Assembly: GCA_023389545.1 (NCBI GenBank)
Contig: JAEWEI010000419.1
Coordinates: forward strand, 1-7,485
Direction of reading: 5' to 3'
Length of the DNA stretch: 7,485 bases
Source: Actinomycetes bacterium
Lineage (GTDB): Bacteria; Actinomycetota; Actinomycetes; Actinomycetales; Cellulomonadaceae
Part shown: one piece after another, positions 1 to 4,874 of the stretch
How the letters are laid out: each line of letters begins with the position of its first letter
Position numbering within the stretch: the first letter of the stretch is position 1
Program-made: the position numbers and the translations under genes
Notes under the pieces: model-generated
Databases searched by the model: none
Told to the model about the DNA's origin: nothing
What the model saw: the letters and a program-made list of their open reading frames with translations, nothing else

Positions 1-705
1 CTCGTCTGCTACCTGCCCGTCGGCTCCGAGGCCGCCGCGAAGTTCTACGCCCAGTGCGCCATCGACGCGGGTGTGGCGTTCGTCAACGCGCTGCCCGTGT
101 TCATCGCCTCCGACCCCGAGTGGGCCGCGAAGTTCGAGGCCGCTGGCGTCCCGATCGTCGGCGACGACATCAAGTCGCAGGTCGGCGCGACCATCACGCA
201 CCGCGTGCTCGCCCGCCTCTTCGAGGACCGCGGCGTCATCCTGGACCGCACGTACCAGCTGAACGTCGGCGGCAACATGGACTTCAAGAACATGCTCGAG
301 CGCGAGCGCCTGGAGTCCAAGAAGGTCTCCAAGACGCAGGCCGTCACCTCCAACCTGTCGGGCCCGCTCGGCGGCAAGAAGGAAGACCGCAACGTCCACA
401 TCGGCCCGTCGGACTACGTCGCCTGGCTCGACGACCGCAAGTGGGCGTACGTGCGCCTCGAGGGCCGCGCGTTCGGCGAGGTTCCCCTGAACCTGGAGTA
501 CAAGCTCGAGGTCTGGGACTCCCCCAACTCGGCCGGCATCATCATCGACGCCGTGCGCGCCGCGAAGATCGCCAAGGACCGCGGCGTCGGCGGCCCCATC
601 CTCTCCGCGTCGACGTACTTCATGAAGTCGCCGCCGGTGCAGATGGAGGACACGGCTGGCCGCGCCCAGCTCGAGGCCTTCATCCGCGGCGAGGTCGAGC
701 GCTGA
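1..705 (+). CDS. ino1: Inositol-1-phosphate synthase, C-terminal part (5' end outside window)
   Basis: This enzyme converts glucose 6-phosphate to 1L-myo-inositol 1-phosphate using NAD in the cytosol. In actinobacteria the product feeds phosphatidylinositol, mannoside lipids and mycothiol. The frame is open from base 1 for 234 codons to TGA at 703-705, about two thirds of the usual length near 360 residues, so the N-terminal NAD-binding part lies upstream of the window. Visible conserved blocks are YLPVGSE (codons 4-10), [22 protein letters not shown] with its lysine at codon 58, [31 protein letters not shown], and the C-terminal run [24 protein letters not shown] followed by [11 protein letters not shown]. 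These match, from memory, the mycobacterial Ino1 almost block for block. A short glycine/lysine insert ([12 protein letters not shown], near codons 120-131) sits in a loop that I recall as variable. The identity is secure. Nothing links it to the molybdenum genes, and a strong terminator separates it from them. Confidence 0.96.
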   Translation, partial: LVCYLPVGSEAAAKFYAQCAIDAGVAFVNALPVFIASDPEWAAKFEAAGVPIVGDDIKSQVGATITHRVLARLFEDRGVILDRTYQLNVGGNMDFKNMLERERLESKKVSKTQAVTSNLSGPLGGKKEDRNVHIGPSDYVAWLDDRKWAYVRLEGRAFGEVPLNLEYKLEVWDSPNSAGIIIDAVRAAKIAKDRGVGGPILSASTYFMKSPPVQMEDTAGRAQLEAFIRGEVER

Positions 706-723
706 CCTGAGCTGCTGCTCATC

Positions 724-764
724 GACGAAAGCCCCGGCGCCCCCCCCGCGCCGGGGCTTTCGTC
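724..764 (+). terminator. Strong intrinsic-type hairpin after ino1
   Basis: A perfect 17-bp inverted repeat, GACGAAAGCCCCGGCGC (724-740) and its exact reverse complement (748-764), encloses a loop of seven C (741-747). It begins 19 bp after the ino1 stop. No long U tract follows: the stem ends in CTTTCGTC and then CTGCC. The A/T-containing base of the stem (GAAAG pairing with CTTTC) is a common actinobacterial terminator form. The hairpin is symmetrical, so it could also stop transcription from the other strand, but no minus-strand gene faces it. Confidence 0.88.
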
Positions 765-851
765 CTGCCTGGGCCCGCTCCCACTGGCGCGACCACGCCG
801 CGCCCCGCGCCGAGCGGCCTTCCGTCCCAGGCCCGCCTGACACGTCCGGGC

Positions 852-857
852 TACGTT
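852..857 (+). promoter_or_regulatory. Weak candidate -10 element for moeZ
   Basis: The hexamer TACGTT fits the TAnnnT pattern of the actinobacterial -10 element and would place a transcript start about 37 bases before the moeZ ATG. No credible -35 box stands at 16-18 bp upstream. The rest of 765-900 is GC-rich and contains no open reading frame that looks coding. A GAGG motif at 891-894, six bases before the ATG, is a plausible ribosome binding site. The promoter is a guess from a six-base pattern only. Confidence 0.2.
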
Positions 858-900
858 GGCCAGGAGCCACCCGCCCCACCGCTGAACGTCGAGGTTCGTC

Positions 901-2082
901 ATGCCGCTGCCCCCGCTCGTCGAGCCCGCCCCCGTGCTGTCCACCGCGGAGCTTGAGCGCTACGCGCGCCACGCGGTGCTGCCGGGCATCGGACTGGCCG
1001 GCCAGCGCCGGCTGAAGAACGCGAAGGTGCTGGTCGTGGGCGCCGGGGGCCTCGGGTCGCCCGTGCTGCTGTACCTGGCCGCCGCCGGGGTCGGCACCAT
1101 CGGCGTCATCGACCATGACGTGGTGGAGACGTCCAACCTGCAACGGCAGGTCATCCACGGCGGCAGCGACGTCGGGCGCAGCAAGGTGGAGAGCGCCCGG
1201 TCGGCGGTGCTGGACGTGAACCCGCACGTGCACGTGCGGGCCCATGAGCTGCGGCTGGACGCCTCCAACGCGCTGGAGGTGCTGCGCGGCTACGACGTGG
1301 TGGTGGACGGCGCCGACAACTTCGCCACCCGCTACCTGGTGGGCGACGCCTGCGAGATGCTCGGGCTGCCGTGCGTGTGGGGCTCGATCTTCCGCTTCGA
1401 CGGCCAGGTGTCCGTGTTCTGGTCCGATCCGCCCACCACGTCCGGCTACCCGGCTGTGCGGTACCGCGACGTCTTCCCGAACCCGCCGGCGCCTGGCACC
1501 GTGCCGTCCTGCGCCGAGGGCGGCGTGCTGGGGGTGCTGTGCGGGGCGATCGGATCGGCGATGGCCAATGAGGTGGTCAAGCTGGTCACCGGAACCGGCG
1601 AGCCGCTGCTCGGCCGCCTGCTGGTGCACGACGCCCTGGCCGCGCGCTGGCGCGAGGTGCCGGTCGCTGCCGACCCGCTCGGCGAGCCCGTCACGGCCCT
1701 GACCGACCTGGACGCGGCATGCGCGCTGCCCGACGACCCCGCCGAGCAGCTCCCCGGCATCAGCGTGCGGGCCCTCGCGGAGCGGCTCGCGGCCCGCGAC
1801 CTCGGCGAGGACGACTTCGACCTGATCGACGTCCGCGAGCCCGCGGAGCATGAGCTCGTCGCCATCCCCGGCGCACGGCTGATCCCCCGCGGGCGGTTCC
1901 TCGACGGCTCGGCGCTGGCCGAGCTGTCCGCCGATCGGCCGCTCGTCCTGCACTGCAAGTCGGGCGCCCGCTCCACGGAGGTGCTGGCCCTGGTGCTCGC
2001 CGCCGGCTACGACGCGGTGCAGCTCACCGGCGGCGTGCTCGCCTGGGTGGACGAGATCGAGCCGGCGAAGCCGCGGTACTGA
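901..2082 (+). CDS. moeZ: MoeZ: E1-like sulfur-carrier adenylyltransferase fused to a rhodanese
   Basis: MoeZ adenylates the C-terminal Gly-Gly of MoaD and passes sulfur to it as a thiocarboxylate, in the cytosol. Residues 14-260 form the ThiF/MoeB/E1 domain. The ATP-binding glycine loop is GAGGLG (47-52), followed by ETSNLQRQV with its arginine (R82), K95, the DGADN acidic motif (136-140), and SCAEGGVLG with C204 in the place of the E1 catalytic cysteine. Residues 285-393 form a rhodanese domain (LIDVREP, HCKSGARS), with persulfide-carrying C352. At 393 residues it has the usual MoeZ length. The two CxxC zinc pairs known from E. coli MoeB are not seen. The ATG at 901 has GAGG six bases upstream. 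In mycobacteria MoeZ also serves other carriers such as CysO, so a wider role is possible. The gene is monocistronic here and converges on moaC. The adjacent moaD and moaE make the molybdopterin role the most likely. Confidence 0.93.
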   Translation: MPLPPLVEPAPVLSTAELERYARHAVLPGIGLAGQRRLKNAKVLVVGAGGLGSPVLLYLAAAGVGTIGVIDHDVVETSNLQRQVIHGGSDVGRSKVESARSAVLDVNPHVHVRAHELRLDASNALEVLRGYDVVVDGADNFATRYLVGDACEMLGLPCVWGSIFRFDGQVSVFWSDPPTTSGYPAVRYRDVFPNPPAPGTVPSCAEGGVLGVLCGAIGSAMANEVVKLVTGTGEPLLGRLLVHDALAARWREVPVAADPLGEPVTALTDLDAACALPDDPAEQLPGISVRALAERLAARDLGEDDFDLIDVREPAEHELVAIPGARLIPRGRFLDGSALAELSADRPLVLHCKSGARSTEVLALVLAAGYDAVQLTGGVLAWVDEIEPAKPRY

Positions 2083-2100
2083 CGCAGCCGTCAGCCGCGG
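2071..2100. terminator. Inverted repeat spanning both moeZ and moaC stop codons
   Basis: CCGCGG (2071-2076), an unpaired TA, CTGACG (2079-2084), a CAGC loop, CGTCAG (2089-2094) and CCGCGG (2095-2100) form a 12-bp interrupted hairpin. The moeZ stop TGA (2080-2082) and the moaC stop, read as TCA on this strand (2091-2093), lie in opposite arms and pair with each other. No T tract follows on either side. The position suggests a bidirectional terminator for the two convergent genes, but that is inferred from structure and location only. Confidence 0.6.
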
Positions 2101-2573
2101 CGCCAGGTCCCGCTGCGGCCCCCGGTCTTCTCCTCGACCTGGATGTCGGTGATGACCGCCGCGCGGTCCACGGCCTTGACCATGTCGACCATCGCGAGCC
2201 CGGCGGCGGCGACACAGGTCAGCGCCTCCATCTCGACGCCCGTGCGGTCGGCCGTGCGGACCGTCGCCACGATGCCGACCCCCTCGTCGGTCACCTCGAG
2301 GTCGACTGTGACGCCGTGGATCGCGATCGGGTGGCACAGCGGCACCAGGTCGGGCGTGCGCTTGGCAGCCTGGATGCCGGCGATGCGGGCGACCGCCAGC
2401 GCGTCGCCCTTCGGGACGCCCTCGCCCCGCAGCAGCCCGATCACCGTGGGCGTGGTGCGGACGAACCCGCTGGCCGTGGCGCTGCGCACCGTGACGTCCT
2501 TGGCGCTCACGTCGACCATGCGGGCGGCGCCGCGGGAGTCCACGTGGGTCAGGTGGGTGCGGTCCTCGGTCAT
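2091..2573 (-). CDS. moaC: MoaC: cyclic pyranopterin monophosphate synthase
   Basis: MoaC converts the 3',8-cyclo-GTP made by MoaA to cyclic pyranopterin monophosphate, the first stable precursor of molybdenum cofactor. Numbering from the chosen ATG (160 residues, normal length), the conserved blocks are HVDSRGAARMVDVSAK (10-25), LCHPI (79-83), GVEMEALTCVAAAGL (112-126) and MVDMVKAVDR (128-137). The Asp and Lys of DMVK (D130 and K133) match the spacing of the catalytic pair D128/K131 of E. coli MoaC. The family normally forms a hexamer. I chose the ATG at 2573 because AAGGGA stands six bases upstream of it. A GTG at 2591 would add six residues (MTKGPE) but has no good ribosome binding site. 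moaC is divergent from moaA, its pathway partner, so the two probably share a control region. Confidence 0.95.
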   Translation of the reverse strand: MTEDRTHLTHVDSRGAARMVDVSAKDVTVRSATASGFVRTTPTVIGLLRGEGVPKGDALAVARIAGIQAAKRTPDLVPLCHPIAIHGVTVDLEVTDEGVGIVATVRTADRTGVEMEALTCVAAAGLAMVDMVKAVDRAAVITDIQVEEKTGGRSGTWRRG

Positions 2574-2592
2574 CTCTGGTCCCTTCGTCACA

Positions 2593-2615
2593 GGGCACGG
2601 GCCTCGCCGTGTCCC
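2593..2615 (-). promoter_or_regulatory. Hairpin in the predicted moaC leader
   Basis: On the plus strand GGGCACGG (2593-2600), a GCCTCG spacer and CCGTGTCCC (2607-2615) form an inverted repeat with one bulged base. If moaC transcription starts near 2616, as the candidate -10 box implies, this hairpin would lie at the very 5' end of a leader of about 43 bases, 11 bases before the ribosome binding site. It could protect or regulate the mRNA, or be a protein site. It does not resemble the much larger Moco riboswitch. Confidence 0.35.
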
Positions 2616-2622
2616 GTCGCCG

Positions 2623-2628
2623 AGGCTA
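2623..2628 (-). promoter_or_regulatory. Candidate -10 element for moaC
   Basis: Read on the minus strand the hexamer is TAGCCT, which fits TAnnnT and would start transcription near 2616. The preceding bases (GAC) give CTAGCCT, close to the CTAGTCT and CTAGGCT boxes before moaA and moaE. No clear -35 hexamer is visible 16-18 bp upstream. The call rests on the short motif, its position and its likeness to the two sister boxes. Confidence 0.4.
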
Positions 2629-2671
2629 GTCGTCGGCTTCTGCCTCGACCCCGGGGCCTAGGTCATGGGTT

Positions 2672-2687
2672 CGGGACAGACGTCCCG
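2672..2687. promoter_or_regulatory. Palindrome next to the moaA -10 box (possible operator)
   Basis: CGGGAC (2672-2677), AGAC, GTCCCG (2682-2687) is a perfect 6-bp inverted repeat with a 4-base spacer. It ends two bases before the proposed moaA -10 element, in the place where a repressor would block polymerase, between the moaC and moaA promoters. No regulator family is recognised from the motif, and in DNA this rich in G and C a 6-bp palindrome can arise by chance. Confidence 0.35.
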
Positions 2688-2689
2688 CC

Positions 2690-2695
2690 TAGTCT
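2690..2695 (+). promoter_or_regulatory. Candidate -10 element of moaA, leaderless layout
   Basis: TAGTCT fits TAnnnT and ends six bases before the moaA ATG at 2702, so transcription would begin at or beside the start codon. No purine-rich ribosome binding site lies between the box and the ATG, as expected for a leaderless mRNA. The segment CCTAGTCT-N6-ATG is matched closely by CCTAGGCT-N6-ATG in front of moaE. Confidence 0.55.
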
Positions 2696-2701
2696 CGCGT
2701 C

Positions 2702-3763
2702 ATGACCCAGGTACTCGCTGAGCAGGTTGACGCGCGCCCCGCGACGGGTGGCCTGGTGGACCGACACGGCAGGACGGCCACGGACCTGCGGGTCTCGCTC
2801 ACCGACCGCTGCAACCTGCGCTGCACCTACTGCATGCCGGCCGAGGGGCAGGAGTGGCTCCCCGACAGCCACGTGCTCACCGACGACGAGATGATCCGCC
2901 TCATCACCATCGCCGTGGAGCGGCTCGGGGTGCGGGAGGTGCGCTTCACCGGCGGCGAGCCGCTGCTGCGACGGGGCCTGGAGAAGCTGATCTCCGCGAC
3001 GACGGGCCTGCGCACTGCCGACGGGCACACCCCGGAGACCTCGATCACCACCAACGGGCTGGGCCTCGCGCACCGCGCCGAGGGCCTCGTCGCCGCCGGG
3101 CTGACCCGCGCGAACGTGTCCCTGGACACCCTGGACCGGGCCCGGTACGCCGCGATCACGCGCCGCGACCGCCTGCCCGCCGTGCTCGCCGGGCTCGAGG
3201 CCGGGCGCCGTGCCGGGCTCGCCCCCATCAAGGTCAACACCGTGCTCATGCGCGGCGTCAACGACGACGAGGCGGCATCGCTGCTGCGCTGGTCGCTGGA
3301 CAACGGGTACCGCCTGCGGTTCATCGAGCAGATGCCGCTGGGACCGCGGGAGTCCTGGGATCGCGCCGAGATGGTGACCGCTGCGGAGATCCTCGACAAG
3401 CTCACCGCCGCTTTCGACCTGACGGAGCTGCCCGGCGCGGCGCGCGGCGCGGCCCCCGCCCAGACATGGTCGGTGGACGGCGGCGGGCCGGACGGCTCCT
3501 GGGACGTGGGCATCGTCGCGTCCGTCACGAAGCCGTTCTGCGGCTCGTGCGACAGGGTGCGGCTGACCTCGGACGGCCGGCTGCGCAACTGCCTGTTCGC
3601 GCTCCGGGAGACCAACCTGCTGGAGCTGATGCGCTCCGGCATCGACGATGCGAGCCTGGCGGACGTGTGGCGCACCGCGATGTGGGGCAAGAGCGCGCAA
3701 CATGGCATCGAGTCCGACGGGTTCGTGCAGCCGCGCCGCCCGATGAGCGCGATCGGAGGATGA
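2702..3763 (+). CDS. moaA: MoaA: GTP 3',8-cyclase (radical SAM)
   Basis: MoaA uses a 5'-deoxyadenosyl radical to turn GTP into 3',8-cyclo-GTP, the first step of molybdenum cofactor synthesis. All key parts are visible in 353 residues, a typical length. The radical SAM cluster is CNLRCTYC (C37, C41, C44), the SAM-contacting motif is FTGGEPLL (82-89), and a second [4Fe-4S] cluster for substrate binding is FCGSCDRVRL...RNC (C280, C283, C297). The C-terminus is SAIGG, and the final Gly-Gly tail is known to be required for activity in this family. Other conserved blocks are TTNGLGL, VSLDTLD, KVNTVLMRGVND and RFIEQMPLG. The ATG at 2702 is the only good start, with no ribosome binding site but a -10 box placed for leaderless transcription. 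moaD begins three bases after the stop, so the two are one transcript. Both clusters are oxygen-sensitive, which agrees with anaerobic use. Confidence 0.97.
   Translation: MTQVLAEQVDARPATGGLVDRHGRTATDLRVSLTDRCNLRCTYCMPAEGQEWLPDSHVLTDDEMIRLITIAVERLGVREVRFTGGEPLLRRGLEKLISATTGLRTADGHTPETSITTNGLGLAHRAEGLVAAGLTRANVSLDTLDRARYAAITRRDRLPAVLAGLEAGRRAGLAPIKVNTVLMRGVNDDEAASLLRWSLDNGYRLRFIEQMPLGPRESWDRAEMVTAAEILDKLTAAFDLTELPGAARGAAPAQTWSVDGGGPDGSWDVGIVASVTKPFCGSCDRVRLTSDGRLRNCLFALRETNLLELMRSGIDDASLADVWRTAMWGKSAQHGIESDGFVQPRRPMSAIGG
3755..3760 (+). promoter_or_regulatory. moaD ribosome binding site formed by the moaA Gly-Gly codons
   Basis: GGAGGA is a near-perfect Shine-Dalgarno sequence, six bases before the moaD ATG at 3767. 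The same six bases are the last two sense codons of moaA (GGA GGA), the essential C-terminal glycines. The following TGAGAG holds the moaA stop and the spacer. Translation of moaD is therefore probably coupled to termination on moaA. Confidence 0.8.
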
Positions 3764-3766
3764 GAG

Positions 3767-4042
3767 ATGAGTGAGCTCATGACGGGGACCGTGCGGGTGA
3801 AGGTCCGCTACTTCGCCGGGGCCGGCGCTGCCGCGAAGGTCGACGAGGAGGTCGTGGAGGTCTCCGACAGCGCGCAGGTGTCCGACGTGCTCGACGTCGT
3901 GGGCCAGCAGCGTGGTGCCGACCTGGTCCGGGTGATCGCGGCGAGCAGCGTGCTCGTCGACGGCGTGCCGGATCGGGAGCGCGGCCGCGCGGTGCGGGAC
4001 GGGCTGCAGATCGACGTGCTGCCGCCCTTCGCCGGCGGCTGA
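3767..4042 (+). CDS. moaD: MoaD: small subunit of molybdopterin synthase (sulfur carrier)
   Basis: MoaD is a ubiquitin-fold sulfur carrier. Its C-terminal glycine is adenylated and thiocarboxylated by MoeZ and then donates sulfur to the precursor bound in MoaE. The 91-residue product has the usual size and pattern for the family: an N-terminal strand VRVKVRYFAGAGAAAK (9-24), a hydrophobic helix around VSDVLDVVGQQ (38-48), SSVLVDGVP (60-68), and the closing DVLPPFAGG with the double glycine exactly at the C-terminus (90-91). The start is ATG 3767 with GGAGGA at the ideal distance. An in-frame ATG at 3779 would lose four residues but lacks such a site. Other small carriers (ThiS, CysO) share the fold, but the position behind moaA and facing moaE makes MoaD the best call. 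It has its own moeZ 1.7 kb upstream. Confidence 0.93.
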   Translation: MSELMTGTVRVKVRYFAGAGAAAKVDEEVVEVSDSAQVSDVLDVVGQQRGADLVRVIAASSVLVDGVPDRERGRAVRDGLQIDVLPPFAGG

Positions 4043-4047
4043 GCCGG
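4032..4047 (+). terminator. Small hairpin over the moaD stop
   Basis: CCGGC (4032-4036) and GCCGG (4043-4047) pair around a six-base loop that contains the moaD stop codon. The stem is only five base pairs and no U tract follows. It may help end the moaA-moaD transcript together with the repeat array just downstream, but it could be chance in such GC-rich sequence. Confidence 0.3.
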
Positions 4048-4051
4048 GCCG

Positions 4052-4142
4052 TCAGGGGCGGGCGGGCGACCCCTCAGGGGGGCGACCCCTCAGGGGTGGG
4101 CGACCCCTCAGGGGCGGGCGACCCCTCAGGGGCAGGCGACCC
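4052..4142. repeat. Minisatellite of about five 16-22 bp units at the moaE 3' end
   Basis: Five head-to-tail units start at 4052, 4074, 4090, 4108 and 4126, with lengths 22, 16, 18, 18 and 17 bp. The plus-strand consensus is TCAGGGGCGGGCGACCCC. The rightmost unit is the true end of moaE (codons for WVAC, P and stop). Read in the moaE frame, the next two units again give GVARP-stop and GVAHP-stop before indels break the frame. Each junction is the near-palindrome CCCCTCAGGGG (4070-4080, 4086-4096, 4104-4114, 4122-4132). The array fills the gap between convergent moaD and moaE, and could fold into hairpins in either transcript through AGGGG and CCCCT. Confidence 0.85.
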
Positions 4143-4671
4143 ATTCGTCGCCGCCGTCGGCCAGCACCTGGCGCTTCCACACCGGCAGGTGGTGCTTGAC
4201 CTCGTCGACGAGCAGGGCCGCCGCGGCGAACGCCTCGGCGCGGTGCGCGGAGGACACGGCCACCGCCAGGGCGCACTCCCCCACGGCGAGGACGCCGATG
4301 CGGTGCGAGACGGCCACGGCGTCGACGTCGCAGCGCGCGGTGACGTCGGCGACGACACGCGCGAGCACCTCGCCGGCGGAGGGATGGGCCACGTACTCGA
4401 TCGAGGTGACGCCGCGCCCGCCGTCGTGGTCGCGCACGTCGCCGGAGAAGGTGACGACGGCGCCGGCCTGCGCGCATGCCACGGCGTCGGCATGGGCGGC
4501 GACGCTCAGCGGGGCGTCGGTGACCTCGGCGCGCACCACGCGGCGCGCTGCGGGGTGCAGGCGCGAGGTGTCGCGCTCCGCGGGCGCGGGGGGCGCGTCG
4601 GGCGCGAGCGCGGGGTGGTCCTGGGTGGGGTCAGGACGGCCGGGCTCGGTCACCGTGTCGTGCTGCGTCAT
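4126..4671 (-). CDS. moaE: MoaE: large (catalytic) subunit of molybdopterin synthase
   Basis: MoaE binds cyclic pyranopterin monophosphate and, with thiocarboxylated MoaD, inserts the two dithiolene sulfurs to give molybdopterin. The core begins near residue 45 (VVRAEVTDAPLSV) and holds VVTFSGDVRDHDGGRGVTSIEY (72-93), SHRIGVLAVGE (122-132), AVSSAHRAEAF (138-148) and DEVKHHLPVWKRQ (156-168). K159 and K166 have the same 7-residue spacing as catalytic K119 and K126 of E. coli MoaE. The protein has 181 residues, about 30 more than usual. The extra N-terminal stretch is rich in proline, aspartate and alanine and looks disordered. I kept the ATG at 4671 because a -10 box lies six bases before it and no internal start has a ribosome binding site, though two GTG codons at residues 45-46 would give the bare core. 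The gene converges on moaD and ends in a tandem repeat. Confidence 0.93.
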   Translation of the reverse strand: MTQHDTVTEPGRPDPTQDHPALAPDAPPAPAERDTSRLHPAARRVVRAEVTDAPLSVAAHADAVACAQAGAVVTFSGDVRDHDGGRGVTSIEYVAHPSAGEVLARVVADVTARCDVDAVAVSHRIGVLAVGECALAVAVSSAHRAEAFAAAALLVDEVKHHLPVWKRQVLADGGDEWVACP

Positions 4672-4677
4672 GGCCTC

Positions 4678-4683
4678 AGCCTA
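4678..4683 (-). promoter_or_regulatory. Candidate -10 element of moaE, leaderless layout
   Basis: On the minus strand the hexamer TAGGCT fits TAnnnT and stands six bases before the moaE ATG, so the transcript would start at the start codon. The intervening GAGGCC includes GAGG, but only two bases from the ATG, too near for a normal ribosome binding site. The box and its spacing repeat those in front of moaA. Confidence 0.5.
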
Positions 4684-4767
4684 GGCACGAAGTCCTTCGG
4701 CGCTGTGGGACCTCGGGCGGCGGCGCCTTGCCCGGATGGCAGGCCTCGCGAACGGGGCGCGACACAT

Positions 4768-4789
4768 TCACACGGCGAATACCGTGTGA
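4768..4789. promoter_or_regulatory. Perfect 8-bp inverted repeat, probable regulator site upstream of dmsA
   Basis: TCACACGG (4768-4775), a CGAATA spacer and CCGTGTGA (4782-4789) form a perfect dyad of 22 bp with half-site centres 14 bp apart. It lies at the upstream edge of the AT-rich region, 179 bp before the dmsA start and 97 bp before the moaE start. The half-sites contain TCACA and TGTGA but in the opposite order to a CRP site, so I assign no regulator. A dimeric activator or repressor of dmsA, or of both divergent genes, is the simplest reading. Confidence 0.5.
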
Positions 4790-4798
4790 GGAAAAGCA

Positions 4799-4813
4799 AT
4801 TCGTCCCACGAAT
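4799..4813. promoter_or_regulatory. Short inverted repeat ATTCG-N5-CGAAT
   Basis: ATTCG (4799-4803) and CGAAT (4809-4813) flank TCCCA. It lies nine bases right of the larger dyad and overlaps the first base of a TATCAT hexamer (4813-4818) that could serve as a plus-strand -10 box. No matching -35 box is seen. The arms are short, so it is only a possible binding site. Confidence 0.25.
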
Positions 4814-4868
4814 ATCATTAGACAATGAGTGTGTTGCTCAATTCGGGAGAGGGACTTTAGACCCCCTG

Positions 4869-4874
4869 GATAAT
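4869..4874 (+). promoter_or_regulatory. Candidate -10 element for dmsA
   Basis: GATAAT differs from the TATAAT consensus in one base and would start transcription near 4881, giving a leader of about 87 bases. No -35 hexamer stands 16-18 bp upstream (the bases there are purine-rich), which would suit an activator-dependent promoter. A competing choice is TTGCTC (4834-4839) with the poor hexamer TTAGAC (4857-4862) at 17 bp spacing. The sequence alone does not decide between them. Confidence 0.35.

Noticed and set aside
360..395. Glycine/lysine insert in Ino1 as a possible frameshift or foreign segment
   Set aside because: The frame is intact on both sides and conserved blocks continue; it lies in a loop that appears variable, so simple length variation explains it.
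54..710. Plus-strand open frame of 218 codons in another frame over ino1
   Set aside because: Arginine-rich low-complexity product; the ino1 frame is unmistakable and open from base 1.
2574..2591. GTG start adding six residues to MoaC
   Set aside because: The GTG has no ribosome binding site, while the ATG at 2573 has AAGGGA six bases upstream, formed from the would-be extra codons.
2574..2701. Moco riboswitch before moaA or moaC
   Set aside because: The moaA leader appears to be absent and the moaC leader is about 43 bases, too short for that RNA; only one small hairpin is seen.
2663..3780. Minus-strand open frames of 317-346 codons opposite moaA
   Set aside because: Both are antisense shadows of moaA caused by GC-rich third positions. 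Their sequences are rich in Arg, Ala, Gly and Ser and match no family.
4052..4142. CRISPR array
   Set aside because: Units are contiguous and 16-22 bp long, with no unique spacers and no cas genes in the window.
4052..4493. Minus-strand frames running from moaE through the repeat array, giving PEGSPA-type repeats
   Set aside because: They are out of frame with the conserved MoaE sequence, which ends cleanly at the stop in 4126-4128. The peptide repeats only reflect the DNA minisatellite.
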